Source: Chloroflexota bacterium (lineage in GTDB: Bacteria > Chloroflexota > Limnocylindria > P2-11E). Taken from it: DNA of 19,399 nt. Positions 1 through 6,884 of this stretch are shown here, piece by piece (positions within the stretch are counted from its first letter, which is position 1; the number at the start of each line of letters is the position of its first letter). Under the pieces are notes generated by a model. It was not told the origin of the DNA. It did no database searches and was given only the letters and a program-made list of their open reading frames with translations. The stretch is taken from NCBI GenBank assembly GCA_005881085.1, contig VBGU01000047.1, forward strand, positions 1-19,399, given 5' to 3'. Made by a program: the position numbers and the translations under genes.

Positions 1-2
1 GC

Positions 3-65
3 CCGATCCGCGTCCACGCGAAGCTGATCCCGATCGGCATATACGCCGGCCTCCGTAGACGCTAG
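3..65 (+). CDS. possible 3' end of a gene entering from the left edge
   Basis: A short frame open from the window edge ends at a TAG at 63-65 and would encode about 20 residues ending in a basic Gly-Leu-Arg-Arg-Arg tail. The amino acid mix looks protein-like, but the stretch is too short to assign a family, and the opposite strand is also open here. It could be chance. Confidence 0.3.
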   Translation, partial: PIRVHAKLIPIGIYAGLRRR

Positions 66-240
66 AGTTATTCAAAACGGCGCGCGCGACGACTGAAGTG
101 TTCGTGAAGAACGCGCTCACGGCCGAGCCTCGAGAGTTTCGGGGTAGCGGACGAGGGAGAGCAAAAGCGCGAGACCGCGGTGGAATTCCGCGATCCGCGG
201 ACGAGTCAGGCGGCGTGCGAAGCCCATACGGAGAAAGCCA
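66..240. other. leader region upstream of the NYN gene
   Basis: No gene is visible. The region begins AT-richer (around 66-80) and then holds small repeats: CCGCGG at 175-180 and 195-200, a 5-bp stem CGCGG/CCGCG at 176-180 and 188-192, and a 9-base direct repeat GCGGACGAG at about 147-155 and 197-205. A good Shine-Dalgarno match (GGAGAAAG, 230-237) sits just before the TTG start at 241. I could not identify a convincing -35/-10 pair. Confidence 0.45.
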
Positions 241-1917
241 TTGCCTGACGTTGCTCTCCTAATCGACTGGGAGAACGTCTACTACACCCTTCGCCAGCAC
301 ACGACGGGACCGCTGCCGTCAACACTTTCGATCCTGCAGGCGATCCTGCAAAAAGCCGCCGAGTTCGGACCCGTCCGCGTGAAGCTCGCGATCTTCGGTC
401 AGGAGGTCGCGACCCAGGACGACACGCTCCTTATGTCCCTCGAGTTCACGGGCATGGAGCCCATCGCCGTCGCGCAGCGCATGAGCGGCCGACTGCTCAA
501 GGGCCGTTCCGACGCGGTCCTGATCACCCGAGCGCTGAAGCTCCTCTATAAGGACCGCCAGGACATCGACTACTGGTTCATCGTCTCGGGAGACCGCGAC
601 CTCAACGCGCTCTGCAAGGCGATCAAGGACGAGGACAAACACGTCTACCTCATCGCCGGCGACAAGTCGCTCGCGAACGAGCTGCGTGACTCGCCTTACC
701 TTCGCGACGACGTCTTCCTCCTCGAAGACCTGATCCCGCAGGCGCGCTGGACTCGCGCGGCCCTCCGCGCGGATGACACACAGGTCGACAAGCCACAACC
801 GCCCGTGGAGCTGGCGCGGCGTACACCGCAACGTCGAGGCCGTCTGCCCGCTCGAACGCGGGCGGAACCGCACGTTCCCGCCGTGGTCCCCACGGCCTCA
901 CCGGAGTCCGATAAAGAACAACGGCGTCTCGCCGTCCTCCTCCTCGACCAGCTCGTGGCTCTGCATGCCCGCACGATGTCGCGCGGCGACTTCGTCACGA
1001 GCGTGGTCCCGCTCTCGGAGAAGGAAGCATCGAGCGTCCTCGAGCAGCGCCTCGACGCCGGGATCGAGCAAGGCACCGTTGTCGCGAAGCTCGAGGGACG
1101 CGCTCGCGCGAAGGCCAAGCAGATGCTCGCGCCGAACATGTCCGCGCCGCTCGTCGCTGAGACGTTCTTCCATCTGGTCAGAGTGCTGCGCCGCATCGAC
1201 ACGGTGACGAGCAAGGACACGCGACGCATCCCTGCGGTCGAGGCCGTCCTCGATCCGCTCTCGCGCGCCGATCAACCCGGCGGTCTCGCCCGCGGCCGCT
1301 CGCAGCGCCGTCTTCTTCTCGAGACGCTTTTCAGCATCGCCGAGGAGCGTGGCGCCATTCAGACGGAGCAGGTCGAGCGCGACGGCCGGCAGATCACGAT
1401 GTGCTGGCTCGCCGAGGGCCACCCACTCGTCGTGTACGCGCGCCAACCCGCGGCCTCGATCGTCCATCTCTTTAACTTCGTCGCATCGACGCGCGGGAGG
1501 GGAGAGCGGATCGACTGGGTCAACCAGGCGCTCTTCGCTGAATTGCTATCGCGTGTCGAGGGCGACGCTCTCGAGTCCACCATGCGCCGCGCCATCGAAC
1601 GCAACGTGATGCGCGCCGAGGAGCACGGGAAGAAGTCCGGCTTCGTGATCGACCAGACGCACGATGAGGTGCGGACGATCCTCGGCGAGTTCGACCGCCT
1701 CAACGGTGAAGCGCGACCGGCTCCTGCACTTCCGTCGGGCGAGCTCGCGGCGCTCCCGGCGCCAGCGGACGCGACGCCGCCTGAGCCGGCTCCGACCACG
1801 GCCACTGCGGCGGTCGTTCCGCGCAAGCGCACGCGCCGCGGACGGCGGGGCGGGCGTGGCCGGCGGGGCAGCGGACTCGGCCCGAAGAAAGCCGCGACGG
1901 GAGAGGCTGCCGACTGA
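241..1917 (+). CDS. NYN-domain (PIN-like) putative ribonuclease with Arg/Gly-rich tail
   Basis: The 558-residue protein starts at TTG 241, supported by GGAGAAAG three bases upstream and by the conserved first strand beginning only six residues in. Residues 1 to about 165 form a NYN (LabA/DUF88) domain: the LLIDWENVY strand with Asp9 and Asn12, and the acidic SGDRD motif at 116-120, both typical of metal-dependent PIN-fold nucleases acting on RNA. A Pro/Arg-rich linker (about 170-230) is followed by helical regions (230-330 and 350-490) that I do not recognise; one could be winged-helix or LOTUS-like. The C-terminus is Pro/Ala-rich and ends with an Arg/Gly cluster at 529-547, suggesting nucleic-acid binding. 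NYN assignment is firm from the motifs; RNase activity is inferred from the family. Its stop codon overlaps the apparent start of the next gene. Confidence 0.85.
   Translation: MPDVALLIDWENVYYTLRQHTTGPLPSTLSILQAILQKAAEFGPVRVKLAIFGQEVATQDDTLLMSLEFTGMEPIAVAQRMSGRLLKGRSDAVLITRALKLLYKDRQDIDYWFIVSGDRDLNALCKAIKDEDKHVYLIAGDKSLANELRDSPYLRDDVFLLEDLIPQARWTRAALRADDTQVDKPQPPVELARRTPQRRGRLPARTRAEPHVPAVVPTASPESDKEQRRLAVLLLDQLVALHARTMSRGDFVTSVVPLSEKEASSVLEQRLDAGIEQGTVVAKLEGRARAKAKQMLAPNMSAPLVAETFFHLVRVLRRIDTVTSKDTRRIPAVEAVLDPLSRADQPGGLARGRSQRRLLLETLFSIAEERGAIQTEQVERDGRQITMCWLAEGHPLVVYARQPAASIVHLFNFVASTRGRGERIDWVNQALFAELLSRVEGDALESTMRRAIERNVMRAEEHGKKSGFVIDQTHDEVRTILGEFDRLNGEARPAPALPSGELAALPAPADATPPEPAPTTATAAVVPRKRTRRGRRGGRGRRGSGLGPKKAATGEAAD
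1899..1916 (+). promoter_or_regulatory. Shine-Dalgarno and CTG start of the MFS gene
   Basis: GGGAGAGG at 1899-1906 lies seven bases before CTG 1914-1916, which overlaps the TGA of the upstream gene (1915-1917). This site decides the start, because the conserved MFS N-terminus lies between here and the first ATG. Confidence 0.6.
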
Positions 1918-3137
1918 ACCGCGACTTCCGGAAGTACTGGATCGGCGAAACGATCTCGAACTTCGGGAACTCGGTCACGCAGTTCGCTCTACCCCTCATC
2001 GTCTTCAAGCTCACCGGCTCCGCGCTCGCGCTCGGCGCGACGCTCGCGATCTACACCGCGCCGCAGCTCTTCTTCGGACTCGCGATCGGTGCGTGGACCG
2101 ATCGCACCGACCGCAGGCGGCTCATGTTCGTGGTCGATCTGCTGTCGGCGGTGACGATCGCGGCGGTGGCAATCGCCTCCGGCGCCGGACTCATTTCGCT
2201 CTGGTGGATCTACGCCGTCGTGTTCGTCTCGTCGACGCTCTCGATCTTCTTCGTCGCGGCCGAGTTCGGCGCGATCCCGAGCCTCGTCGATTCAGGCGAG
2301 CTCGTCAGCGCCAACGGTCGGATCCAGGCGAGCTTCGCGGCCGCGTCCGTGCTCGGCCCGCTCGCTGCCGGGGCACTTCTCGTCATCGTGCCCGTCGAGG
2401 CGGTCTTGCTCCTCGACGCCGCGTCATTCGTCGCCTCGGCCCTGATGCTGTCGCTGATCGCCCGGCCTTTCAACGCTCCGATCACGAAGCGCGCTAGGAG
2501 CATCCGTGAGGACATCGTCGAAGGCCTGCGCTATGTCCTCTCCCACCCTGTTCTGCGGAACATCTCGCTGATGATGGCGCTGATCAACATGGTCGACGCC
2601 ACGGTATTCGCGCAGCTCGTGCTCTTCGCGAAGGAGGCGCTCCGCGCGTCGGACAGCGAAGTCGCGGTCCTGTTTGCGGCGGGCGGCGCCGGTGTGGTGG
2701 CGCTGTCGCTGGCGGCGGGCCCACTCCGCAGGCGTTGGTCTTTTGGCAACGTAGCCCTCGGTGCTCTCATGGTCTCGGCTCTGCTGGTGATCGCCTTTGC
2801 ATACACGACGTCGCTGGCAGTCGGCGTCGTGCTATGGGCTCTCTCCTCCGGCTTCGGAATCCTGTTCAATATCAACACGGCGTCGCTTCGCCAGGCCGTG
2901 GTGCCGAACCACATGCTCGGCCGAATCATCAGCATCGCAATGGTGCTTGCGTGGTCGGCAAACCCGATTGGCGCGCTCGTCGGTGGCCTTGTCATCGAGC
3001 GCACCGGCGACGTGCGTCTGGTCTACGCGGTCATCGGGATCGTCACGTTCCTGATCGCCCTAGTATTTCGGGTCGTGAGTCCTCTCGGACACGCCGAGCG
3101 ATACTTCACGTTAAGCACTAGCGCCGCGGCGAAATGA
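1914..3137 (+). CDS. MFS transporter, drug/siderophore-exporter type (apparent CTG start)
   Basis: About 407 residues with some twelve hydrophobic segments, a normal length for a major facilitator permease of the MFS_3/EntS-like group. The N-terminus carries the typical NRDFRKYW entry and the loop-2 motif GAWTDRTDRRR, both encoded upstream of the first ATG at 2124. Starting at 2124 would delete TM1, TM2 and the signature loop. No ATG, GTG or TTG occurs in frame before 2124. CTG 1914 is preceded by GGGAGAGG (1899-1906) and overlaps the upstream stop as CTGA, so it is the most likely start. It would be translationally coupled to the NYN gene. The substrate cannot be read from the sequence; proton-coupled efflux of a small molecule is the family expectation. 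The gene ends six bases from the convergent GvpA-like gene. Confidence 0.85.
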   Translation: MNRDFRKYWIGETISNFGNSVTQFALPLIVFKLTGSALALGATLAIYTAPQLFFGLAIGAWTDRTDRRRLMFVVDLLSAVTIAAVAIASGAGLISLWWIYAVVFVSSTLSIFFVAAEFGAIPSLVDSGELVSANGRIQASFAAASVLGPLAAGALLVIVPVEAVLLLDAASFVASALMLSLIARPFNAPITKRARSIREDIVEGLRYVLSHPVLRNISLMMALINMVDATVFAQLVLFAKEALRASDSEVAVLFAAGGAGVVALSLAAGPLRRRWSFGNVALGALMVSALLVIAFAYTTSLAVGVVLWALSSGFGILFNINTASLRQAVVPNHMLGRIISIAMVLAWSANPIGALVGGLVIERTGDVRLVYAVIGIVTFLIALVFRVVSPLGHAERYFTLSTSAAAK

Positions 3138-3143
3138 GCGTCG

Positions 3144-3380
3144 CTACGTCAACGCTTCACTAAGCGGCGCGCTTGTCGGGACGCGCGGGCTCAAACCAAG
3201 CGACTCCGCGTAATTCAAATATGTGTGTATCGACGCCACGACGACCCAGGCATCGATCTCGATGAGGTCGATCCCGGCGACCGCCACACGGCCCCAGCCA
3301 TCGATGACGATGCCCTTATCCAGGACGCGATCGAGCACATCGAGGAGGTTGCCGCGTGCGAGGTCGCCGTCTCGTCGCAT
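3144..3380 (-). CDS. gas vesicle structural protein, GvpA/GvpJ family (orphan)
   Basis: The 78-residue product matches the core of GvpA along nearly its whole length. Helix 1 is LLDVLDRVLDKG (12-23), then the beta segment IVIDGWGRVAVAGIDLI (24-40), then an EIDAWVVVAS stretch (41-50), then the terminal helix HTYLNYAESLGL (52-63). GvpA is the small amphipathic shell protein of gas vesicles and GvpJ/GvpM are nucleation paralogues; size and lack of a long tail fit GvpA better. The usual EAR in the second half is replaced by DAW, so a basic residue is lost. An in-frame TGA just upstream of the ATG fixes the start at 3380; no clear Shine-Dalgarno is visible. No other gvp gene (F, G, K, L, N, O) occurs in the window. 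It may be a stray paralogue, part of a dispersed set, or repurposed. Confidence 0.8.
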   Translation of the reverse strand: MRRDGDLARGNLLDVLDRVLDKGIVIDGWGRVAVAGIDLIEIDAWVVVASIHTYLNYAESLGLSPRVPTSAPLSEALT

Positions 3381-3512
3381 GTCTCAAGGGTGCGCGCGTC
3401 GAAGGCCAAATTCCGAGGTCAACGAGGCAAAGACACATCATCCAGACAACAGAACGATGACGATTCCTAATGAGGCACCCGTGCTGCTCGGAAATGCGCC
3501 GGAGGGGGTCGC
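3381..3512. other. divergent intergenic region between the GvpA-like and receiver genes
   Basis: This 132-base gap must carry the leaders of two divergent genes. The minus strand shows a TTGACC and the plus strand a CCTAATGA, but neither has a well-spaced partner, so I do not call promoters. A purine-rich Shine-Dalgarno (CGGAGGGGG, around 3500-3508) precedes the GTG start at 3513. Confidence 0.35.
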
Positions 3513-3959
3513 GTGCAGAACTCCGGGGGGCAGTCACAGGCAGGCGCTCGCAAGGTAGTCATCGTCGTCGAAGACGAGCCGGTGATCGGCGCACTCATCG
3601 CCGACGCGATCTCCGACGAGCCTGGTTACTGCGCGATCCACGTCGCTGCGGCCCCGGCCGCGCTCGAGGCGACAAAGCACGTGACCCCGGACGTCATGGT
3701 CGTGGACGTGCGCCTACCGGGGATGTCCGGTCTCGAGCTCTACGACCGGCTCAAGAAGGATCCGCGTACCAACAAGATCCCTGTGTTGTTCGAGACCGCG
3801 AGCGGGCCGGACGTCATCGGCGAGTTTCGCCGCCGCGGTATCGCGACCTACCTGAAGAAGCCCTTCGATCTCAACGAGATCGTCGCGTACGTAAAGCGCC
3901 TGGCGACAGGTCCTAGCGGGGGCTCTCCGCCTTTGTCCGTGCTGCCGCCACCCGCCTGA
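3513..3959 (+). CDS. stand-alone response regulator receiver protein
   Basis: 148 residues from GTG 3513, which has a strong purine-rich ribosome site just upstream. A single CheY-like receiver domain occupies about 14-128. Acidic pocket residues Asp21 and Glu22, phospho-acceptor Asp65 (VVDVRLPG), Thr95 and Lys116 (KKPF) are all present, so it should accept phosphate from a histidine kinase. There is no output domain, only a Pro-rich tail of about 15 residues. The kinase and target are not in this window. The last 47 bases overlap the 3' end of the convergent reductase gene on the other strand, so the two transcripts must be antisense to each other. Confidence 0.88.
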   Translation: MQNSGGQSQAGARKVVIVVEDEPVIGALIADAISDEPGYCAIHVAAAPAALEATKHVTPDVMVVDVRLPGMSGLELYDRLKKDPRTNKIPVLFETASGPDVIGEFRRRGIATYLKKPFDLNEIVAYVKRLATGPSGGSPPLSVLPPPA

Positions 3960-5229
3960 CCTCGTCCTCAGTCGCCTGCGAGCTCGTCATGAGCTTGGCG
4001 AACGTCTCGCGATCGAGCGCCATCACCTCGAGTGAGGTTCTCGCGCGGATGGTCGCGGTTCGCGGAGCGTCGTTCAGCAGCCCGCTCTCGCCGAAATACT
4101 CGCCGGGCCCAAATCGGTTTATCACGACCTGCGCGCCATCACGATCACGATGCCACGCCTCGGCCTCGCCCTTGATGATCATGTAGAAGCGATCCGCCGC
4201 GTCGCCCTCCTTGAGCACGACATCGCCTGGCGCGAAGACCACAAGCTCGGCCTTGCTCGCGGTCTGCGCGACGACCTCCTTGGGCTCGGACGGAAACGCG
4301 CGCTCGAGATCCTTCAGCTCTTCGATGTACCTCTCGGCATGGAGCACAGCGGTGGTGGCGTCGCCAACCGCGGTCGTGATCTGCTTCGCGAGCTGGGCTC
4401 GCGTATCGCCGGCCGCATAGACGCCCGGGATGCTCGTGCGCATGTACTGGTCGGTGATGAGGTAGCCGTTCTTGTCGTGGTCGATGTGCTCCTTGAAGAG
4501 ATGGCGGCCGACCGGCTTGAAGCCGATGAACACGAAGACGCCCTCGACCTTTACGCGCTCGGTCTTGCCGTCGCGATCGATGTCGATCCACTTGACGTCG
4601 CCGTTCCCTCCGATCTCCTTGACCTCGGCTGGCGTGATCGGCTCGACCTTGTCCATCTTCAGAAGACGGTCCTGAAGGATCGCCTGGGCGCGGAACTCAT
4701 TACGGCGGTGGACGACGTAGAGCTTCTTGGCGAAACGAGTCAGGAAGAGGCCCTCCTGAAAGGCGGAGTCGCCTCCCCCGATGATCGCGAGGTCGGCGCC
4801 CTTGAAGAACGCGCCGTCGCAGACGGCGCAGTACGAGACGCCGCGGCCGTGATATTCCTCCTCACCGACGACGCCGAGCTTCGTCGGCTCGCCGCCGACG
4901 GTGACGAGCACGGCGTACGCCGAAAGCTCGGTTCCGTCCCCGAGCGTCACGATCTTGTGGTCGCCCTCGGAGCGGATCTCCTTTACCGGCTTGTAGGTCT
5001 CGATCTTGAGACCGAATTTGAGAGCGTGGTCAGCCATCTTTCGTGCAAGCTCGGCTCCGGTGACGGACTCGAATCCGGGATAGTCCTCTATCAGCTCGGT
5101 GTTGAGGATCTCTCCACCGACGTCTTTGGAGTCGAGTAGGACCGTCTTCATGTTGGCGCGCGCGGCGTAGAGACCCGCGGTGAGTCCGGCGGGTCCGCCG
5201 CCGATGATGATGAGATCGAGATTGGTCAG
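3913..5229 (-). CDS. thioredoxin reductase-like flavoprotein fused to a cyclic-nucleotide-binding domain
   Basis: About 438 residues. Residues 5-305 are a thioredoxin reductase: FAD motif IIIGGGPAG (7-15), redox pair Cys134-Ala-Val-Cys137, NADPH Rossmann motif IIGGGDSAFQEG (about 155-166) and the C-terminal FAD motif GVYAAGD. Residues about 322-425 are a CAP/Crp-type cyclic-nucleotide domain, with the phosphate-binding cassette FGESGLLNDAPRTA (379-392) keeping Glu381 and Arg390, so ligand binding is plausible. The short helical tail is not an HTH. The start is uncertain: ATG 5280 adds 17 codons whose third bases are AT-rich, unlike the gene, whereas CTG 5229 sits ten bases after AGAAAGGA and directly before the conserved N-terminus; GTG 5262 is a third option. 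Expected reaction: NADPH-dependent reduction of thioredoxin or a similar disulfide partner, possibly gated by a nucleotide. No thioredoxin gene is adjacent. Confidence 0.88.
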   Translation of the reverse strand: MTNLDLIIIGGGPAGLTAGLYAARANMKTVLLDSKDVGGEILNTELIEDYPGFESVTGAELARKMADHALKFGLKIETYKPVKEIRSEGDHKIVTLGDGTELSAYAVLVTVGGEPTKLGVVGEEEYHGRGVSYCAVCDGAFFKGADLAIIGGGDSAFQEGLFLTRFAKKLYVVHRRNEFRAQAILQDRLLKMDKVEPITPAEVKEIGGNGDVKWIDIDRDGKTERVKVEGVFVFIGFKPVGRHLFKEHIDHDKNGYLITDQYMRTSIPGVYAAGDTRAQLAKQITTAVGDATTAVLHAERYIEELKDLERAFPSEPKEVVAQTASKAELVVFAPGDVVLKEGDAADRFYMIIKGEAEAWHRDRDGAQVVINRFGPGEYFGESGLLNDAPRTATIRARTSLEVMALDRETFAKLMTSSQATEDEVRRVAAARTKAESPR

Positions 5230-5241
5230 GCCCAGTGGGTC

Positions 5242-5289
5242 CTTTCTGGAAAGCTCTCTCACACTAGAACAATTGAGCATTCCAGAAAG
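5242..5289. promoter_or_regulatory. twin palindromes CTTTC-NN-GAAAG, candidate operator pair
   Basis: CTTTCTGGAAAG at 5242-5253 is an exact CTTTC/GAAAG palindrome with a 2-base centre. CATTCCAGAAAG at 5278-5289 is the same element with one mismatch and inverted centre. Together they form a perfect 10-bp inverted repeat (5242-5251 with 5280-5289). The centres are 36 bp apart, inside the divergent start region of the reductase-CNBD and GDSL genes. This resembles a dimer-binding operator pair. The left copy overlaps the putative ribosome site for CTG 5229 and the right copy overlaps codons 2-6 of the hydrolase. Confidence 0.5.
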
Positions 5290-5866
5290 ATTCCTCGCGC
5301 TTGGCGACTCGTTCACCATCGGCACAGGCACGACACCGGATCGATCGTTCCCCGCGATGCTTGCGCGGATCTGGATCGAACACGGCCGGGGCGTCGCTCT
5401 CTCGAATCCAGCCGTGAACGGATACACGACCGACGACCTCATCCACGAGGAGTTGCCGCTCGTCGCGGCGTTCAGCCCGACGCTGATCACCTTGCTCATC
5501 GGCGCGAACGACATCGTTCAGGGATCCAGCGATGATCGCTACCGCCGCCAGCTCCGCTCGATCCACGAGCGGCTCCGCGGCGATGCGCCTGACGCGCGCG
5601 TGATCGCGCTCCCACAGCCCGACTGGTCGATGTCTTCTGCCGGCTCCGGCTTCGGCGACCGAGGCTCTATCGCACGCAAGATCGAGCGGTTCAACGAGAT
5701 CGCGCGCACCGAGGCGGAACGCGCTCGCGCCGTGTGGATCGATCTGTTCCCGCTCATGCGGGATCAGAGTCGAAAAAAGATGTTCGCGCCGGATGGGTTA
5801 CATCCCTCGGCGGAGGCGTACGCGGATTGGGCGCGCGAGCTCGCTACGAAAGCGTCGGCTTCGTGA
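5273..5866 (+). CDS. GDSL/SGNH-family hydrolase (lipase/esterase)
   Basis: 197 residues, typical of a one-domain SGNH hydrolase. Block I is LGDSF with nucleophile Ser13, block II has Gly50 after NPAVN, block III is GAND with Asn79, and block V is DGLH with Asp174 and His177, so the Ser-Asp-His triad and oxyanion residues are complete. TTG 5273 is chosen because it lies ten codons before the GDS motif and codons further upstream run antisense to the reductase. No Shine-Dalgarno is seen at ideal distance, so the mRNA may be leaderless. No signal peptide is present, so a cytoplasmic location is likely. The substrate (acyl ester, thioester or carbohydrate acetate) cannot be decided. The 3' end overlaps the convergent DUF2269 gene by 23 bases. 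Confidence 0.87.
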   Translation: MSIPERFLALGDSFTIGTGTTPDRSFPAMLARIWIEHGRGVALSNPAVNGYTTDDLIHEELPLVAAFSPTLITLLIGANDIVQGSSDDRYRRQLRSIHERLRGDAPDARVIALPQPDWSMSSAGSGFGDRGSIARKIERFNEIARTEAERARAVWIDLFPLMRDQSRKKMFAPDGLHPSAEAYADWARELATKASAS

Positions 5867-6305
5867 CCATGAGGAAGACGATCACCACGACGATCACAGC
5901 GAGCAGGATGCCTATGAATCGCGCGTTCCCGGCGTAGCGCTTGTAGTCCTCGCTCTCTGGTCCCGTTTTCTCCAGCGCGCCAATCTGGTTGCGTAGCATC
6001 GGCGTGTACACGAAGAACCCCAACGCGACCGCGATCGCCCAGAGCACGATCCCGCCTGCGATCCAGAACGTCGTGAACCGCAGCTCGCCGACGAACACCA
6101 TCGTCACCCCTGTGACCGCGAGAAGCACGTACGCGGGGTTCGCGAACCAGTCATCGAGCCGCTTGATGCCGCGAAGCAGGAACGATTGCGTCGGCACCGG
6201 CTCGCGAGCGACCTGCGCCAGCCAGATGCCGTACGTCGCGTTGAATCCGACGGCGATGATCGCGAGGAGGACGTGGAAGAACTTGACGATCACGAAGAGC
6301 GACAC
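5844..6305 (-). CDS. DUF2269-like integral membrane protein
   Basis: 153 residues from GTG 6305. It shows an N-terminal helix beginning FVIVKFFHVLLAIIAVG with a conserved-looking His in the first membrane segment, a loop with DDWFANPAYVLL, two further helices (about 55-105), a KRYAGNARF segment and a last helix (about 128-148). Four membrane spans and this length fit the DUF2269 family of unknown function; that assignment is from pattern memory and only moderately sure. Codons upstream of 6305 have AT-rich third positions, supporting this start. It lies 44 bases after the GNAT gene on the same strand and is probably the last gene of that transcript. Confidence 0.65.
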   Translation of the reverse strand: MSLFVIVKFFHVLLAIIAVGFNATYGIWLAQVAREPVPTQSFLLRGIKRLDDWFANPAYVLLAVTGVTMVFVGELRFTTFWIAGGIVLWAIAVALGFFVYTPMLRNQIGALEKTGPESEDYKRYAGNARFIGILLAVIVVVIVFLMVTKPTLS

Positions 6306-6349
6306 GGCGAGACGAAGTTTAGGGCGGCGACAATTCAGTCGGGGTAACG

Positions 6350-6880
6350 CTACAAGTCCAGCTGGAACGCCTCGACGGTGAAATCTGGCGCCGGATGGAA
6401 GTCGTGTGCGGGAACACGCTTGAACCCGAGCCGCAAGTACATCGCGCGGGCGACGTCCATCAACGCGGTCGTATGCAGTCCCATCGTCCTCGCTCCGTCG
6501 GCGCGCGCGCGCCGCAAGGACTCCTTCATGAGCTCCTGCCCGATTCCAAGGCCACGCGCGTTCGGCGAGACTCCGAGAAGGCGGATCGACGCCCATCCGT
6601 CAGGCCATGCACCGTCTACGGAATCGGTTTGCCCCGGCGCGTAATAGTTCACGCTTCCGAGCAGCTTCCCGTCGCGTTCGGCGACGATCGTGGACGAGAT
6701 CGCAGCGCGCGACCATACGTCGGCGATGTTCCGACGGTAACCGTCCCATCCGGCGCGCTCTTCGCCGGTGAGTGCCTCGCGGGGCGGACGCATGTACTGC
6801 GCGTACGCGTCGATGAGCAGCGCGCTGACCGCGTTGAGGTCCTCTTCCCTGGCGTCTCTGATCCTCAGCTCACCTGCCAT
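6350..6880 (-). CDS. GNAT-family N-acetyltransferase
   Basis: 176 residues. The acetyl-CoA pyrophosphate-binding motif A is clear: LLGVSPNARGLGIGQELM with R109-G-L-G-I-G114. It is followed by the usual motif B region ending MYLRLGFKRVP (about 147-157). The N-terminal LRIRDAREEDLNAV is the standard first strand and helix. The protein should transfer an acetyl group from acetyl-CoA to an amine; the acceptor is unknown. The ATG at 6880 lies four bases after the stop of the upstream SDR gene, so the two are almost certainly co-transcribed and translationally coupled. No independent ribosome site is seen. Confidence 0.9.
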   Translation of the reverse strand: MAGELRIRDAREEDLNAVSALLIDAYAQYMRPPREALTGEERAGWDGYRRNIADVWSRAAISSTIVAERDGKLLGSVNYYAPGQTDSVDGAWPDGWASIRLLGVSPNARGLGIGQELMKESLRRARADGARTMGLHTTALMDVARAMYLRLGFKRVPAHDFHPAPDFTVEAFQLDL

Positions 6881-6884
6881 AGCG

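Noticed and set aside
175..205. CCGCGG/CGCGG repeats upstream of the NYN gene as an operator
   Set aside because: Very short GC-only repeats are expected by chance at this base composition; no second supporting feature was found.
3225..3470. 81-codon plus-strand frame opposite the GvpA-like gene
   Set aside because: The minus strand carries a clear GvpA match over the same DNA; the plus frame is an acidic shadow without recognisable features.
4150..5139. Long plus-strand open frame of 329 codons inside the reductase-CNBD gene
   Set aside because: It is the antisense shadow of a gene with complete FAD, NADPH, CAVC and CNBD motifs; its own translation is Asp/Leu/Arg-rich with no domain.
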